Shown here: positions 37,562 through 49,541 of the stretch, one piece after another
Layout of the letters: the number at the start of each line of letters is the position of its first letter
How positions within the stretch are numbered: the first letter of the stretch is position 1
DNA from: Pirellulales bacterium
GTDB lineage: Bacteria > Planctomycetota > Planctomycetia > Pirellulales > Lacipirellulaceae
Length of the DNA: 64,000 nucleotides
NCBI GenBank assembly: GCA_022448265.1
Contig: JAKVCC010000003.1
Span: 62,001 to 126,000, forward strand
Direction of reading: 5' to 3'
Program-made: the position numbers and the translations under genes
The notes under the pieces: generated by a model
Told to the model about the DNA's origin: nothing
Databases searched by the model: none
The model's input: the letters and a program-made list of their open reading frames with translations, nothing else

Positions 37562-37825
37562 GTGCAGTTTTCGGAAACGTGGGGCATAGCTTATTGTATA
37601 AGCTAGGCAGTGACGAACTTTCTGAAACACAACAGGCTCCCGATGTAACCCCGAACGCAAATACCCACCCACCTAACCTGCGGAATTGGCACCTTCCGCG
37701 ACATATCATCAGACGTAACGCACGGGGGCCTAGTGCAGCAGTAGAAAAATACGACCGAACAAGTCTAGCGCAGTCCCTGTGTTAGACGCTCCGCAATAAT
37801 GAAACCAGACTCTGATTGTTCAGGC

Positions 37826-40735
37826 CTACATGGCTGCCAAAACTTGTCGCAGGTATTTCCCCGTATGGCTCGCATCGCATTGGGCAATTTCTTCGGGCGT
37901 GCCGACTGCCACAATGTGGCCGCCTCCAGCACCGCCTTCTAAGCCCAGGTCGATCACCCAGTCCGCGGTCTTGATGACATCCAAATTGTGTTCAATTACC
38001 AACACTGTGTGGCCAAGATCGACAAGCTTTTGTAGCACGGCCAGCAAACGTCCAATGTCGTCGGTGTGAAGCCCGGTCGTCGGTTCGTCCAGTATATAAA
38101 AGGTTGTGCCCGAGGCAGGACGTCCCAGCTCCGCGGCCAGCTTGATGCGCTGCGCTTCACCGCCTGAAAGTGTCGTCGATCGCTGGCCTAAGGACAAATA
38201 TCCTAAGCCGACGTCAACCAGACTCGACAGCATCAGGTGTATCGCCGCATGATTTTCAAAAAAACTGGCTGCCTCGTCGATACTCATCGTCAACACATCA
38301 GCGATCGATTTTTCTCGATAGAGCACCGCCAGAGTTTGGCGATTAAACTGCTTTCCGTGGCAAAGAGGGCAGGTTACAAAAAGATCGGGAAGAAACCGCA
38401 TTTCGATGCGCTGCGCACCTTGGCCCTGGCATTCCTCACAGCGGCCTCCTTTGGTATTAAAACTAAATCGGCCTAGCTTATAGCCCAACTGCTTGGCATG
38501 CTTCGTCGAGGCATACACCCGGCGGATTTCGTCGAAAATTCCCGTGTAGGTAGCCGGGTTGCTGCGCGGCGTGCGGCCGATCGGGGACTGATCGACGTGA
38601 ATCAGGCGGTCGATCTTATTAGCTCCACGGATTGCCCGAAACGCGCCTGGCCTAGCGACCGCCCGGTGCAGCATTTTCGCCAGAGCGCGAGCGAGGGTGT
38701 CGACCACCAGCGAGCTCTTGCCGGAACCACTCACACCGGTCACACACGTTAGGGTTCCTAGAGGAAAATCCACGTTGAGAGATTTCAAGTTGTTGGCAAC
38801 AGCGCCTTCGAGCCGGAGCATGTGTGTCTTTGCCACCCGGCGACGCTGGACAGGCAATTTGATCTGCTTCCTTTTGGCGAGATAACTGCCCGTCAATGAA
38901 TGGATGTCCTGGGCCACTTGCGTTGGTTGGCCCTCGGCGACGATCTTGCCGCCGCGGTTGCCCGCACCCGGCCCGATGTCAATCAACCAATCGGCCGCGC
39001 GCATGAGTTCTTCGTCGTGCTCCACCACCAGCACTGTATTGCCCTGCTGCTGTAAGTCGCGGAGCGATTCAATCAATCGACGATTGTCTCGGGGATGCAG
39101 CCCAATTGACGGTTCATCCAGAATATACAGCACGCCCACAAGGCCCGATCCGATGCCCGTGGCCAGACGGACTCGCTGCATTTCGCCGCCACTAAGCGTG
39201 TCAGCTGCGCGGTCCAGGGCAAGGTAGCCGACTCCGACTCGACACAGGAACCGCAGCCGCCTAGTGATTTCAGCAACGAGCGGCTCGCCAATCGTTTCCT
39301 GACTTGGATCCAGCTTGAGCGAAGAAAAAAAAGCCATCGCTTCTTCGATGGACATCGCGACAATCTCGTGGATCGCCCGCTTAGCAAGTCGGCACGACCT
39401 AGCTTCCGGCTGCAACCGCGAGCTACCGCATTCGGCGCAGGGGACCCTGGCGCGAAACTCGTCGAGCCGCTCGCGCGCCTTGCCCTGCTTGGACTTGGCG
39501 TAGTCCATTTCTAAATGTGCCAGCACCCCGACAAATTTTTCGTCGCCCGTGAGCAACTGTTTCCGGACAAAATCCGGCCAATCGGCCAACTTCGTATCCC
39601 AATTTAGTTGGTGACGGCTAAGAAAGTCGTCGAGCCGCTCGTGCTGCCTCTTTTTGGTGGCACTAGTGCCGTCGCGAAACGGGGCCAGCGCTCCAGCATC
39701 CAAAGACAGGCTGATATCGGGCAGCACCTGGTCCGGGTCGAATCCCTCGCGCGCCCCCAAGCCTTCACAATTGGGACAAGCACCGTAGGGGCTATTGAAA
39801 CTGAAGGTGCGAGGTTCGACTTCAGCAAGACTGCGCTTGCAATCCGGGCAGGCGTACACGGTACTAAAGACCTGTTCCGACCAACTTATGCCATTCACAC
39901 TATTACTGGTGCCATCCTCGTTTTTGTCCTTGGCCGATGGCCGCGTTTCGACTGTAGATTCGGGAAATCGATAGCTGATACAGATCGTCCCCTCGCCATG
40001 CTTAAGGGCCAGGCGCACGGACTCGGCAAGACGTTTTTCCAGTCCTGCGCGAATCACGACCCGATCAACGACCGCCTCGATATCGTGCCTTTGTGAAGTC
40101 TTCAAGCCAGGGGCCTGTTCGACTTCGTAGGTCTCCCCGTCGATACGCAGCCGCACAAATCCTTCACTTTGAATGCGCTGCATGACGTCGCGATGGGCTC
40201 CCTTGCGCCCGCGCACCATGGGGGCAAGAATTACTACTTTCGTGCCCTCCGGCAAGGCACCAATTGCGGTTTGGATCTCGACGGCGGTTTGCTGGGCTAT
40301 CGGTGTATTGCAATCGGGGCAGGAGACCTCGCCGATACGGGCCATCAATATGCGGAGAAAATCATAAATCTCGGTGATCGTGGCCACCGTGCTCCGCGGA
40401 TTGTGGCCAGCAGAGTTTTGGTCGATCGCGATTGTCGGCTGCAGGCCCTCTATCAGGTCCACATCGGGTCGCTGCAGCTGATCAAAAAATTGCCGGACGT
40501 AGACCGAAAGGCTTTCAATGTACTGCCGCTGCCCTTCGGCCAGCAGAGTATCGAAGGCGAGCGAACTTTTGCCTGAACCGCTGAGTCCTGTCAGAACAAC
40601 CAACTGCTCGTGGGGAATGTCGAGATCGACATTCTGCAGATTGTGGGTCCGCGCCCCCCGGATGCGAATCGCGTTAGGCGTGGCTTGGCACGCGGCTGAG
40701 TGCACGACTGGTGGCGAGGCAGTGTTGCGCGACAT
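37826..40735 (-). CDS. uvrA: Excinuclease ABC subunit A
   Basis: A 969-residue DNA-damage sensor of nucleotide excision repair, with two ABC ATPase units. The N-terminus [33 protein letters not shown] contains the first Walker [29 protein letters not shown] and the first zinc finger (CPDC...CPNCEG) follow. [30 protein letters not shown] is the first signature/Walker B. The second ATPase has [16 protein letters not shown], the zinc motif [10 protein letters not shown]...[18 protein letters not shown] and [12 protein letters not shown]. Length is close to the usual ~940. No SOS box was recognised upstream. It partners UvrB and UvrC encoded elsewhere. Confidence 0.97.
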   Translation of the reverse strand: MSRNTASPPVVHSAACQATPNAIRIRGARTHNLQNVDLDIPHEQLVVLTGLSGSGKSSLAFDTLLAEGQRQYIESLSVYVRQFFDQLQRPDVDLIEGLQPTIAIDQNSAGHNPRSTVATITEIYDFLRILMARIGEVSCPDCNTPIAQQTAVEIQTAIGALPEGTKVVILAPMVRGRKGAHRDVMQRIQSEGFVRLRIDGETYEVEQAPGLKTSQRHDIEAVVDRVVIRAGLEKRLAESVRLALKHGEGTICISYRFPESTVETRPSAKDKNEDGTSNSVNGISWSEQVFSTVYACPDCKRSLAEVEPRTFSFNSPYGACPNCEGLGAREGFDPDQVLPDISLSLDAGALAPFRDGTSATKKRQHERLDDFLSRHQLNWDTKLADWPDFVRKQLLTGDEKFVGVLAHLEMDYAKSKQGKARERLDEFRARVPCAECGSSRLQPEARSCRLAKRAIHEIVAMSIEEAMAFFSSLKLDPSQETIGEPLVAEITRRLRFLCRVGVGYLALDRAADTLSGGEMQRVRLATGIGSGLVGVLYILDEPSIGLHPRDNRRLIESLRDLQQQGNTVLVVEHDEELMRAADWLIDIGPGAGNRGGKIVAEGQPTQVAQDIHSLTGSYLAKRKQIKLPVQRRRVAKTHMLRLEGAVANNLKSLNVDFPLGTLTCVTGVSGSGKSSLVVDTLARALAKMLHRAVARPGAFRAIRGANKIDRLIHVDQSPIGRTPRSNPATYTGIFDEIRRVYASTKHAKQLGYKLGRFSFNTKGGRCEECQGQGAQRIEMRFLPDLFVTCPLCHGKQFNRQTLAVLYREKSIADVLTMSIDEAASFFENHAAIHLMLSSLVDVGLGYLSLGQRSTTLSGGEAQRIKLAAELGRPASGTTFYILDEPTTGLHTDDIGRLLAVLQKLVDLGHTVLVIEHNLDVIKTADWVIDLGLEGGAGGGHIVAVGTPEEIAQCDASHTGKYLRQVLAAM

Positions 40736-41115
40736 GTGGAGAAGCGAAGCCCTGTTGGGACCGGCTAGCGGGGCTAAAACCCTCTCAGGCTATCAGCCGG
40801 CCCCAGCGCGGGCAAGCTGCGGATAGGTCGTCATTTCTCGCAAATCGTTGATGCTAACGAAAAATGACAAAATCTCCGTGGCCCGCTCCATACTCACGAG
40901 AACCGGTTTAAAAACCTTGTTTTGCGAGCCCATCCTCGGAGATCTTGCTGCCGAACATATGGTTTTGTAATGGGTTCTACACCTAAACAAAGAAGCTTTC
41001 GCATCTATTATGGGTTGTTATAGCTTGGCAATCGGCCATTCCCCAAAGGGTCGGTTGCTAGCCCGCCATAGCCGGCTTATGATGAGTGGTTTCCCTGGAA
41101 TCCGGAGTCGCCCCT
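40736..41115. other. Divergent intergenic region, uvrA / ilvN
   Basis: About 380 bases between divergent starts. A long imperfect dyad, GTCATTTCTCG (40830-40840) and CGAAAAATGAC (40858-40868), with one mismatch in 11, lies about 100 bases upstream of uvrA. No gene or RNA was recognised. It should hold promoters for both directions. Confidence 0.45.
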
Positions 41116-41652
41116 ATGCGCCACGTGCTCTCTGCCTTAGTGCAGAACGTGCCTGGAGTGCTGGCTCATGTCGCCGGCATGTTTGCTTCGCGCGGGTACA
41201 ACATTGACAGCCTCGCCGTCGGCGAGACGGACGAACCCCACTTATCGCGCATGACGTTTGTCGTAGTCGGCGACGATGCGATATTGGATCAGGTCCGCAA
41301 ACAGTTGGAAAAAATTGTCACGGTGGTCCGCGTCGATGACATTAGCTCCCAGGAGCACGTCGAACGCGACCTGATGTTGCTGAAGGTCCGTTGTGACCAG
41401 GGTCTTCGTTCAGACATCAACGAGCTCTGCCAGATTTTCCGTGGCAGGGTGGTGGACGTGTCCCCCGACCAGGTGATCGTCGAAATATCAGGCCAGGAGA
41501 AAAAAGTCCAAGCCTTTATCGAACTCATGCGGCCATTTGGCATTGTTGAACTCGTCCGCACCGGTCGGATTGCCATGGTCCGTAGTGTGCAGCGATCGCA
41601 TGAAACCAGTTCGATCCACTCCGTTGCAGGCGAGCCGGCAACGACCGAATAA
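41116..41652 (+). CDS. ilvN: Acetolactate synthase small (regulatory) subunit
   Basis: A 178-residue regulatory subunit of acetohydroxyacid synthase, mediating valine feedback in branched-chain amino acid synthesis. The ACT domain is at the N-terminus: MRHVLSALVQNVPGVLAHVAGMFASRGYNIDSLAVG, followed by HLSRMTFVV. The C-terminal half has ERDLMLLKVRC and FRGRVVDVSPDQVIVE. ATG 41116 is chosen because it starts exactly at the ACT domain; the frame extends 10 codons upstream. The catalytic ilvB is not adjacent; ilvC follows 125 bases downstream on the same strand. Confidence 0.94.
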   Translation: MRHVLSALVQNVPGVLAHVAGMFASRGYNIDSLAVGETDEPHLSRMTFVVVGDDAILDQVRKQLEKIVTVVRVDDISSQEHVERDLMLLKVRCDQGLRSDINELCQIFRGRVVDVSPDQVIVEISGQEKKVQAFIELMRPFGIVELVRTGRIAMVRSVQRSHETSSIHSVAGEPATTE

Positions 41653-41777
41653 GCGGCACGGCAATCTTGCGCCGAAAACCCGCGATCCGTGGGTAGCACC
41701 GCAAGACACAGGATAATTCACTCTTAAATCCCTGCCAATAAAGCAGGCCTACACAGCAAACACAGGAGTTCTTCTCG

Positions 41778-42782
41778 ATGGCAGCCACGATCTATTACGA
41801 CAAAGATGCCGACCTCGATGTTTTAAAAGGCAAGACGATTGCCATCCTGGGCTACGGCTCACAAGGACATGCACATTCGCAAAATCTCCGCGACAGCGGT
41901 GCCCAAGTTATTGTCGGCCAGCGCCCGGGTAGCCCAAATTACGAACTGGCCGTTAGTCATGGCTTCGAGCCGCTGCCAATCGCCGAAGCCACCAAGCAAG
42001 CCGATATCATCAATCTCCTGCTACCAGACGAGGTGCAAGCCGACATCTACCGTGACCAGGTTCGCGACCATCTGCAACCCGGAAATATCCTGGCGTGCTC
42101 GCATGGGTTTAATGTCCATTTTGGGCAAATCGAGGCTCCCGCGGGGGTCGATTTGCTGCTGGTCGCACCCAAGGGCCCAGGCCATTTGGTCCGCAGCGAA
42201 TTTGTGAGCGGCGGTGGCGTGCCCGGCTTGATCGCGCTCGGTGACAAGGCGAACGAAGAAACCTTCAAGGTTGGCCTCGCCTATGCCAAAGGCATCGGTT
42301 GTACGCGAGGCGGAGTCATTCGCACCACCTTTGCCGAGGAAACCGAGACCGACCTGTTTGGAGAACAAGCCGTGCTTTGTGGCGGGGCAGCAGAGTTGGT
42401 AAAGGCCGGATTTGAAACGCTTGTGGAAGCGGGCTACCAGCCCGAAATGGCTTACTTCGAGTGCCTGCACGAGCTCAAATTGATCGTCGACCTGTTTTAT
42501 CAGGGTGGCCTCAACTACATGCGGTACAGCGTGTCGAACACAGCCGAATACGGCGATTATTCCATAGGACCACGGATCATCACCGATGAGACGCGAGCAG
42601 AAATGAAGCGCGTGCTCGAAGAAATCCAAAATGGGACCTTTGCCCGCAACTGGATTCTGGAAAACAAGGCTGGTGCACCATGCTTCAAATCCCGCCGTCG
42701 CCGCGAGCGCGAGCATCCCGTAGAAGTCGTAGGGAAAGAGTTGCGCAAACTCATGTCGTGGATCGACGACAAAGATGCCTAG
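41778..42782 (+). CDS. ilvC: Ketol-acid reductoisomerase (class I)
   Basis: A 334-residue enzyme of branched-chain amino acid synthesis that converts 2-acetolactate to 2,3-dihydroxyisovalerate with NAD(P)H. Short (class I) length. The Rossmann motif is [24 protein letters not shown]. Conserved [13 protein letters not shown] and the C-terminal helical domain with [16 protein letters not shown] (metal-binding Asp and Glu) and [19 protein letters not shown] are intact. AGGAGT precedes the ATG by about 10 bases. Together with ilvN it forms a short branched-chain operon. Confidence 0.96.
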   Translation: MAATIYYDKDADLDVLKGKTIAILGYGSQGHAHSQNLRDSGAQVIVGQRPGSPNYELAVSHGFEPLPIAEATKQADIINLLLPDEVQADIYRDQVRDHLQPGNILACSHGFNVHFGQIEAPAGVDLLLVAPKGPGHLVRSEFVSGGGVPGLIALGDKANEETFKVGLAYAKGIGCTRGGVIRTTFAEETETDLFGEQAVLCGGAAELVKAGFETLVEAGYQPEMAYFECLHELKLIVDLFYQGGLNYMRYSVSNTAEYGDYSIGPRIITDETRAEMKRVLEEIQNGTFARNWILENKAGAPCFKSRRRREREHPVEVVGKELRKLMSWIDDKDA

Positions 42783-43021
42783 TGACAAACATCGCTGAGA
42801 CATCAGTCGGGCCCCCTGGCACGACACGGTTACTTCCTCGCTAATTGCCGCGGAGGTTTTCGTGCGTATTGTCGACTGGCGAAGGCCTAGGAGACCAGCT
42901 CGACCTGATCAGGGGCATACGGTCATCCGCCATCGCACGGTCTATCATTTTCACAGACTATGCACGCAAGAGCCTCGAGAGACGTGGTGTGAGAAGCAGA
43001 TGGCGGTCGCCCTCAAAAATC

Positions 43022-43834
43022 TCAGAGCGATCCGCTATCGATGTGCTGCAGTGCTGCCTGCCGCGCTTCTGAATCACCTGCCAAATAGAGGGCTACCGGA
43101 GCCGTGAGCTGGGCCCAAGTTGTTTGCTGTTTCATCCACAAGATTTTTTCGTGGCCGGTTGCACGGCAGCAGACACGCATTGAATCGCCGCGCCAATTCT
43201 CCGGGACCACGAATCGAATTGTCAACTCGTGGACGCCTTCCAGAAAGCTTTGTGGTGACGAGCGGAGCTTAAAAAAAACACCATGCTCCTGGCTGATTGT
43301 GCCGCTGGCGACAGCCGCCCGCTGGGGTGCTACCCGCTGCTGAACCTCGGTAATAACCTCCCGCCCTGAGATCCCTGCACTCAGCGACGGGGTCACTTGC
43401 GCAACGAAAGTACCCGCAGGTACAGGTACGGCGCCGCCGAACGATGCACCCAGCGACTTGCCTGTTTCCGTCGTTTTAGTCCATTGAATGGGCTCGCTAA
43501 ATGGACTCTCCATGCGTGTGTTAGGTTCAAAATTGTGGACGCGAATCTTATTGTCGCAGTCCCTAATCTCAATGCGCACTTCTTCCACGTCGTCAAGGTT
43601 TCCGGCAATCAGGTGGACCGAAACGCGCAATTTAACCTCGACAATTTTCTCGTCGGGGTAAGGCGTTCCCTGTGTTTCGAACGTGACCTCACGACATTCA
43701 GCTAAGCGGGCGAAATCGAAGGCCAACGAAGGACCTCCGGCGCATGCTACGCCCAGATTCAGCCACAGAAGGAGTCCAATTGCTGTTGCCGATAACCTAA
43801 AGGCTTTGGCAGGCAGAAAATTCGCTACCATCAT
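43022..43834 (-). CDS. Exported protein of unknown function, 270 aa
   Basis: A predicted secreted or outer-face protein of unknown function. ATG 43834 is preferred because GGAG lies about 7 bases upstream; the frame also contains ATG 43846. A signal peptide (FRLSATAIGLLLWLNLGVACAGG) is followed by a beta-rich domain: ECREVTFETQGTPYPDEKIVEVKLRVS, VEEVRIEIRDCDNKI, and a second beta region LRSSPQSFLEGVHELTIRFVVPENWRGD. The C-terminal 40 residues are helical (ALYLAGDSEARQAALQHI). I do not recognise the family. A strong GC dyad lies just upstream, next to sodN. Confidence 0.7.
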   Translation of the reverse strand: MMVANFLPAKAFRLSATAIGLLLWLNLGVACAGGPSLAFDFARLAECREVTFETQGTPYPDEKIVEVKLRVSVHLIAGNLDDVEEVRIEIRDCDNKIRVHNFEPNTRMESPFSEPIQWTKTTETGKSLGASFGGAVPVPAGTFVAQVTPSLSAGISGREVITEVQQRVAPQRAAVASGTISQEHGVFFKLRSSPQSFLEGVHELTIRFVVPENWRGDSMRVCCRATGHEKILWMKQQTTWAQLTAPVALYLAGDSEARQAALQHIDSGSL

Positions 43835-43866
43835 CGCCGACTCCATTCGTAAGATTTCTTAATAGC

Positions 43867-43893
43867 GGCGGCGCGCCCCTTTTTGGCGCCGCC
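43867..43893. terminator. Perfect 8-bp GC hairpin between sodN and the next gene
   Basis: GGCGGCGC (43867-43874) and GCGCCGCC (43886-43893) with an 11-base loop. It lies 54 bases after the sodN stop on the minus strand and about 35 bases before the next gene's start. No U-run, so its role (3' end, attenuator or insulator) is open. Confidence 0.5.
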
Positions 43894-43946
43894 ACTCTAA
43901 GCCCTCTTACGTAACACGCGGCAGAATGGTTTGGCACGAACCGTTG

Positions 43947-44390
43947 TTATTTACTGCCGTAGGCCTTTTGGAACGCCAAAATCGCAGTTTTTAATGCATT
44001 AGCCTTGGCAGGTTCGGCCGATTGCTTGCACTGCATCGCGGCCACCATCACGCCGTGGGCCGCGGTCAGCTTTCTGACGTAGGCTGGGTCGTCTGCTTTA
44101 ATCTTTTGGGTCATGAAGTACTGGGCGATAACATGTTGCGTGTTGGTCGCATGCTCTTCTTTGGTCGAGATCCAGCGGGCCAGTTGGTTTTGCTGGGTCG
44201 CCGCGTGCGCTCCCGCCAGTTCAATGATCTGATCAATTGACTTGGCGATGGTTGACTGGTCCTCCAGCAACTGGCTAAACCGGGCACCGTCGTCATAAAT
44301 CCCGCAGGGTACTTCGCAATGAGCGGCTAGGTAGGCCATTGGCGCCAATGTAGCACACGCCATCAGGACAATGGGCAATAGTCGTTTCAT
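43947..44390 (-). CDS. sodN: Nickel superoxide dismutase with signal peptide
   Basis: A 147-residue nickel-dependent superoxide dismutase, dismuting superoxide to H2O2 and O2. The nickel hook is HCEVPCGIYDD at residues 24-34: His1, Cys2, Pro5, Cys6 and Tyr9 of the mature enzyme are all conserved, as in Streptomyces NiSOD. The rest is four-helix-bundle-like with KSIDQIIELAGAH and CKQSAEPAKANALK. Residues 1-23 (MKRLLPIVLMACATLAPMAYLAA) form a signal peptide that would end exactly before His1, so export could create the required free N-terminus. GAGGGAGA lies about 8 bases before ATG 44390, excluding the longer upstream frame. No SodX-type peptidase gene is adjacent. Confidence 0.92.
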   Translation of the reverse strand: MKRLLPIVLMACATLAPMAYLAAHCEVPCGIYDDGARFSQLLEDQSTIAKSIDQIIELAGAHAATQQNQLARWISTKEEHATNTQHVIAQYFMTQKIKADDPAYVRKLTAAHGVMVAAMQCKQSAEPAKANALKTAILAFQKAYGSK

Positions 44391-45025
44391 CTTGCTGTCT
44401 CCCTCTGTTGGATAAGATCGGCGGATCGCGAGACGTTGCCCGCGGCACCGAAACAATATAATCATCCCATCATGCGCGGTCAATTCTCCGCACGACTGTT
44501 GGTGACAACGGACACTTAAGTCTGACTGATCACGCCAAGCGACACAGGATTCTCCGAGGCAATCAAGATGGAAATGTGTTCCCGGTGGGACTCCTTGCGG
44601 TGCAAGTCCCAAGAAAGTGCATCGAAAAAATGGAGCCGCGTTAAGATGCCTTAGCGATTCACTAATGGAACGGCCAGTCCGGCACGCGAGCTTTCTTGCA
44701 ACACCACTGGACTAGCCTCCACATCAGGCGGAAGGGTGCTACTGCCGCAGCCCTATCACTTTACAACAAGATGAAACACTCCGGCCCTGGACTCCACCTT
44801 TCACAGAAGATGTTGCTCCAGCTCAATGCCTACTTGCGTCACCAACACAAGCGTTCGGAGGCGCGTCCGTATATTCATCCAGCCCTCGAGTGCTGACAAG
44901 CGAAGCACCTGCACACCACAATGGTATGCCCCCAAGAAACGTTGACGGACTTGACCGCGGAATGAACCGGGCGTGCGCCAAGTAGCGGTCCGCAAAAGCA
45001 GATGGGCCTTCGCCAACGGCACAAA
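44391..45025. other. Intergenic region, sodN / gyrB 3' end
   Basis: About 635 bases with no recognisable gene. A compact hairpin (GGGA...CTTGC-GGT-GCAAG-TCCC) lies at 44587-44610. Short forward and reverse frames are open but have no family features. The sodN promoter should lie near 44410-44480. The hairpin region may be part of an RNA element, but no known class fits. Confidence 0.4.
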
Positions 45026-47554
<2,529 letters not shown>

Positions 47555-47600
47555 TTACCGACAAGTGCCGCCACTCGTGTTGCTGTTTGCCGCTAGGCCG

Positions 47601-47969
47601 TCAATCAATATCTCCGATGCGAAACCTAATTTGTTTGATCTTGGCCTCCGGCAAGGCCCCTTGAAGTCGGGCCAGCAGCTCCTCTTTGTGAAAAGTAAGC
47701 TCCTGAATCACCAGCGAGTTCGCTACCAACACTTCAAATACGCCTCTCCGCAGGCTGCCCACGCGTGTTGACGGAGCCATAGCGCCTGCCGCCGCCTGCC
47801 AGGCCGTCTCGCGCTCGCCGGTCGCCCGTATCTGGGCATATCCTCTTCGCTGAACCAGTTGAGCGATAATGTTGTCAATCCGCTTCGGACGTCTAGCAAA
47901 AAACCAGCGCCGGTGCTGTGCTCGGCGCCGTTCCAGGTCCTCAAACTGTTTGCCGGTCAACTTGCTCAT
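47601..47969 (-). CDS. dciA: DUF721 protein, probable helicase loader DciA
   Basis: A 122-residue DUF721 (DciA-type) protein. DciA loads the replicative helicase DnaB in bacteria without DnaC or DnaI. Conserved core: RIDNIIAQLVQRRGYAQIRATGERETAWQAAAG, then GSLRRGVFEVLVANSLVIQELTFHKEELLARLQ. ATG 47969 overlaps the dnaN stop in ATGA, so it is translationally coupled to the sliding clamp. In other genomes a DUF721 gene often follows recF; here recF is absent and DciA takes its place between dnaN and gyrB. Confidence 0.82.
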   Translation of the reverse strand: MSKLTGKQFEDLERRRAQHRRWFFARRPKRIDNIIAQLVQRRGYAQIRATGERETAWQAAAGAMAPSTRVGSLRRGVFEVLVANSLVIQELTFHKEELLARLQGALPEAKIKQIRFRIGDID

Positions 47970-49081
47970 CGGTCTCGAGCCAACGGCATGATCACGTAGC
48001 CATAGCCGTCGTCCGTGCGGCATACGGCTGCACTCTCGGAATCTTTCACTTCAAATGCAAACGCTTTTTCTGCATCAAGCACCTTGAGAAAATCAATGAT
48101 AAAGCGTGGGTCGAGTGTAACGGTCAACTCATCGCCGTCGTAACCGATAGGTAATTCCACTCGGGCTTGCCCGACTTCAGCCGCTTTACCCGAAAGAACC
48201 AACATGCCGTCACCAAACGTAAAATCGACTCCACGACTCTCTTCACTGGTAACAATTGCTGCCTGACGTACAGCCGCATGGGTGCCACCCACCGCCAGAT
48301 CAAGACTGACACCACCACCCTGTTCGGGAAAAACCTTTTTCCAATCTGGAAAACGCCCCTCCAGAAGCCTGGCTGAAATTGTTGCCTTCGCTGAGTGTAC
48401 CAGAAATTCGTTTCCCTTTACGGCAACCTTAATCTCGGTATCGCCAGGAGAGACAGCTCGTTCGATAAGTTGCATCGCCCGCGTGGGCACAATTGTTGCT
48501 TGCGCCGGGTCAATGACAGAACCTGTTGTGCCAATCGGGCCGGTCATCTTGGCCAAACGGCGTCCATCAGTGCCGATAGCGGTTACTTCGGACTGGTCAA
48601 ACTCTAGCTTGACCCCCCCCAGCGCATAGCGGCTGCTTTCGTTGTCTGTGGCAAACACCGTGCGGCGGATCAACTCTCGCAGCAATCGTGCGGGTATTTC
48701 ATGATAGTTATTTTCCTCAAACGCCGGCACCCGCGGGAATTCTTCCGGATCCTCTGCCGACAGACGGAACTGGCTCCGTTCCCCGCGGATGATTACGCCC
48801 TGACCGTCTGATTCCAAATGCAACGTCTCATCAGTGCCCTCTCGCAAGATCGACCCAAAACGAGCCACCGAAAGCACCACTACTCCCGCCGTTTGCACGT
48901 CTACACCCTCTACGTGGTAGCGAATGCCAACCTCAAGGTCCGTGGCAGACAACACCGCGCCTTCTTCGGATACCTCCAATTTGACATTCTGTAAAATCGG
49001 CTTGGGGCTACGCGCCGGCGCTACAGACGCCACAGTTTGAAAGGCCTGCAGCAGTTGTTCGCGATCACATGATATCTTCAT
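47966..49081 (-). CDS. dnaN: DNA polymerase III beta subunit (sliding clamp)
   Basis: A 371-residue sliding clamp. The start MKISCDREQLLQAFQTVASV at 49081 matches the usual N-terminus. Three clamp domains are visible, with PILQNVKLEV, the second-domain start FRLSAEDPEEFPRVPAFEENNYHEIP, ESSRYALGGVKLEF, FEVHSAKATISARLLEGRFPDWKKVFP-type sequence, and the typical C-terminal MPLARDR. An alternative start TTG 49165 in the same frame would add a Thr-rich 28-residue extension and is preceded by a perfect AGGAGG with 5-base spacing, so the start is not settled. It lies downstream of the dnaA-like gene and overlaps dciA by four bases. Confidence 0.95.
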   Translation of the reverse strand: MKISCDREQLLQAFQTVASVAPARSPKPILQNVKLEVSEEGAVLSATDLEVGIRYHVEGVDVQTAGVVVLSVARFGSILREGTDETLHLESDGQGVIIRGERSQFRLSAEDPEEFPRVPAFEENNYHEIPARLLRELIRRTVFATDNESSRYALGGVKLEFDQSEVTAIGTDGRRLAKMTGPIGTTGSVIDPAQATIVPTRAMQLIERAVSPGDTEIKVAVKGNEFLVHSAKATISARLLEGRFPDWKKVFPEQGGGVSLDLAVGGTHAAVRQAAIVTSEESRGVDFTFGDGMLVLSGKAAEVGQARVELPIGYDGDELTVTLDPRFIIDFLKVLDAEKAFAFEVKDSESAAVCRTDDGYGYVIMPLARDR

Positions 49082-49170
49082 AGTCCGACCTGTCTTTAGT
49101 GTGACGTTTTCATTTTCAATATCGCCGGTTTTAGTGGTAGTTCCGGCAGTTGTGGTAGTAGACAACGGAA

Positions 49171-49176
49171 CCTCCT
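49171..49176 (-). promoter_or_regulatory. Perfect Shine-Dalgarno AGGAGG upstream of dnaN
   Basis: AGGAGG on the minus strand, 5 bases before TTG 49165, which is in frame with dnaN but 84 bases before its canonical ATG at 49081. It decides between two dnaN starts or indicates a leader extension. Confidence 0.6.
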
Positions 49177-49475
49177 AGGGGGTAGGACGGTTTTTTGATG
49201 AGGCAGGTTGTTATATAAAAGTTTCTAAGATAGTAGCAGTAGTAATAAGAAGTGAAATATTGTCGAAAACAGCTTAGTATTAAGCCTAAGTAGGTTATGT
49301 AATCTCACCTTAGTCGTTTTGGTTGGCGGTGGAAGAACTGTTGGTGGAGTGTTGTTTATTTGTTGGTATTGTGTCGACGAGTATGAACCTAGCACTTAAG
49401 GCCTCCAGGTGACTGTAAGGCGCCCCTGGGCGAGCCACGTAGCGAACAAGGTTTCGACAGGTTTTGCACCCCATG

Positions 49476-49497
49476 CCTGCTGAGGAAGCAGGTCCTC
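49476..49497 (-). promoter_or_regulatory. Two overlapping, mutually exclusive hairpins
   Basis: CCTGCT (49476-49481), GAGGA, AGCAGG (49487-49492), TCCTC (49493-49497): the first and third blocks pair, and the second and fourth also pair, so the two stems exclude each other. Such an arrangement is seen in attenuators and antiterminators. It lies in the dnaA-dnaN spacer. Confidence 0.45.
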
Positions 49498-49513
49498 CAT
49501 AGCTCTGTTCTAC

Positions 49514-49541
49514 CGATGTTGAACATCAAGGTTCATCATCG
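49514..49541 (-). terminator. Stem-loop just downstream of dnaA
   Basis: GATGTTGAAC (49515-49524) and GTTCATCATC (49531-49540) pair with one mismatch around a 6-base loop, and the flanking C/G pair extends the stem. It lies 26 bases after the dnaA stop. No U-run follows on the minus strand. Confidence 0.45.

Noticed and set aside
43931-43950. Sigma-54 promoter-like TGGCAC sequence near sodN
   Set aside because: The GG-GC spacing and the -12 GC element do not fit.
44560-44620. Cobalamin riboswitch fragment (GGTGCAAGTCC) or degenerate tRNA T-arm
   Set aside because: The following ACTGCCCCGC-type core of the B12 box and a cloverleaf are both missing.
49441-49500. Possible SRP (4.5S) RNA because of TGAGGAAGCAGG
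   Set aside because: The conserved SRP loop sequence (AGG-C-GGAA-GGAAGCAGC) and symmetric internal loop are not formed; only a simple hairpin can be drawn.
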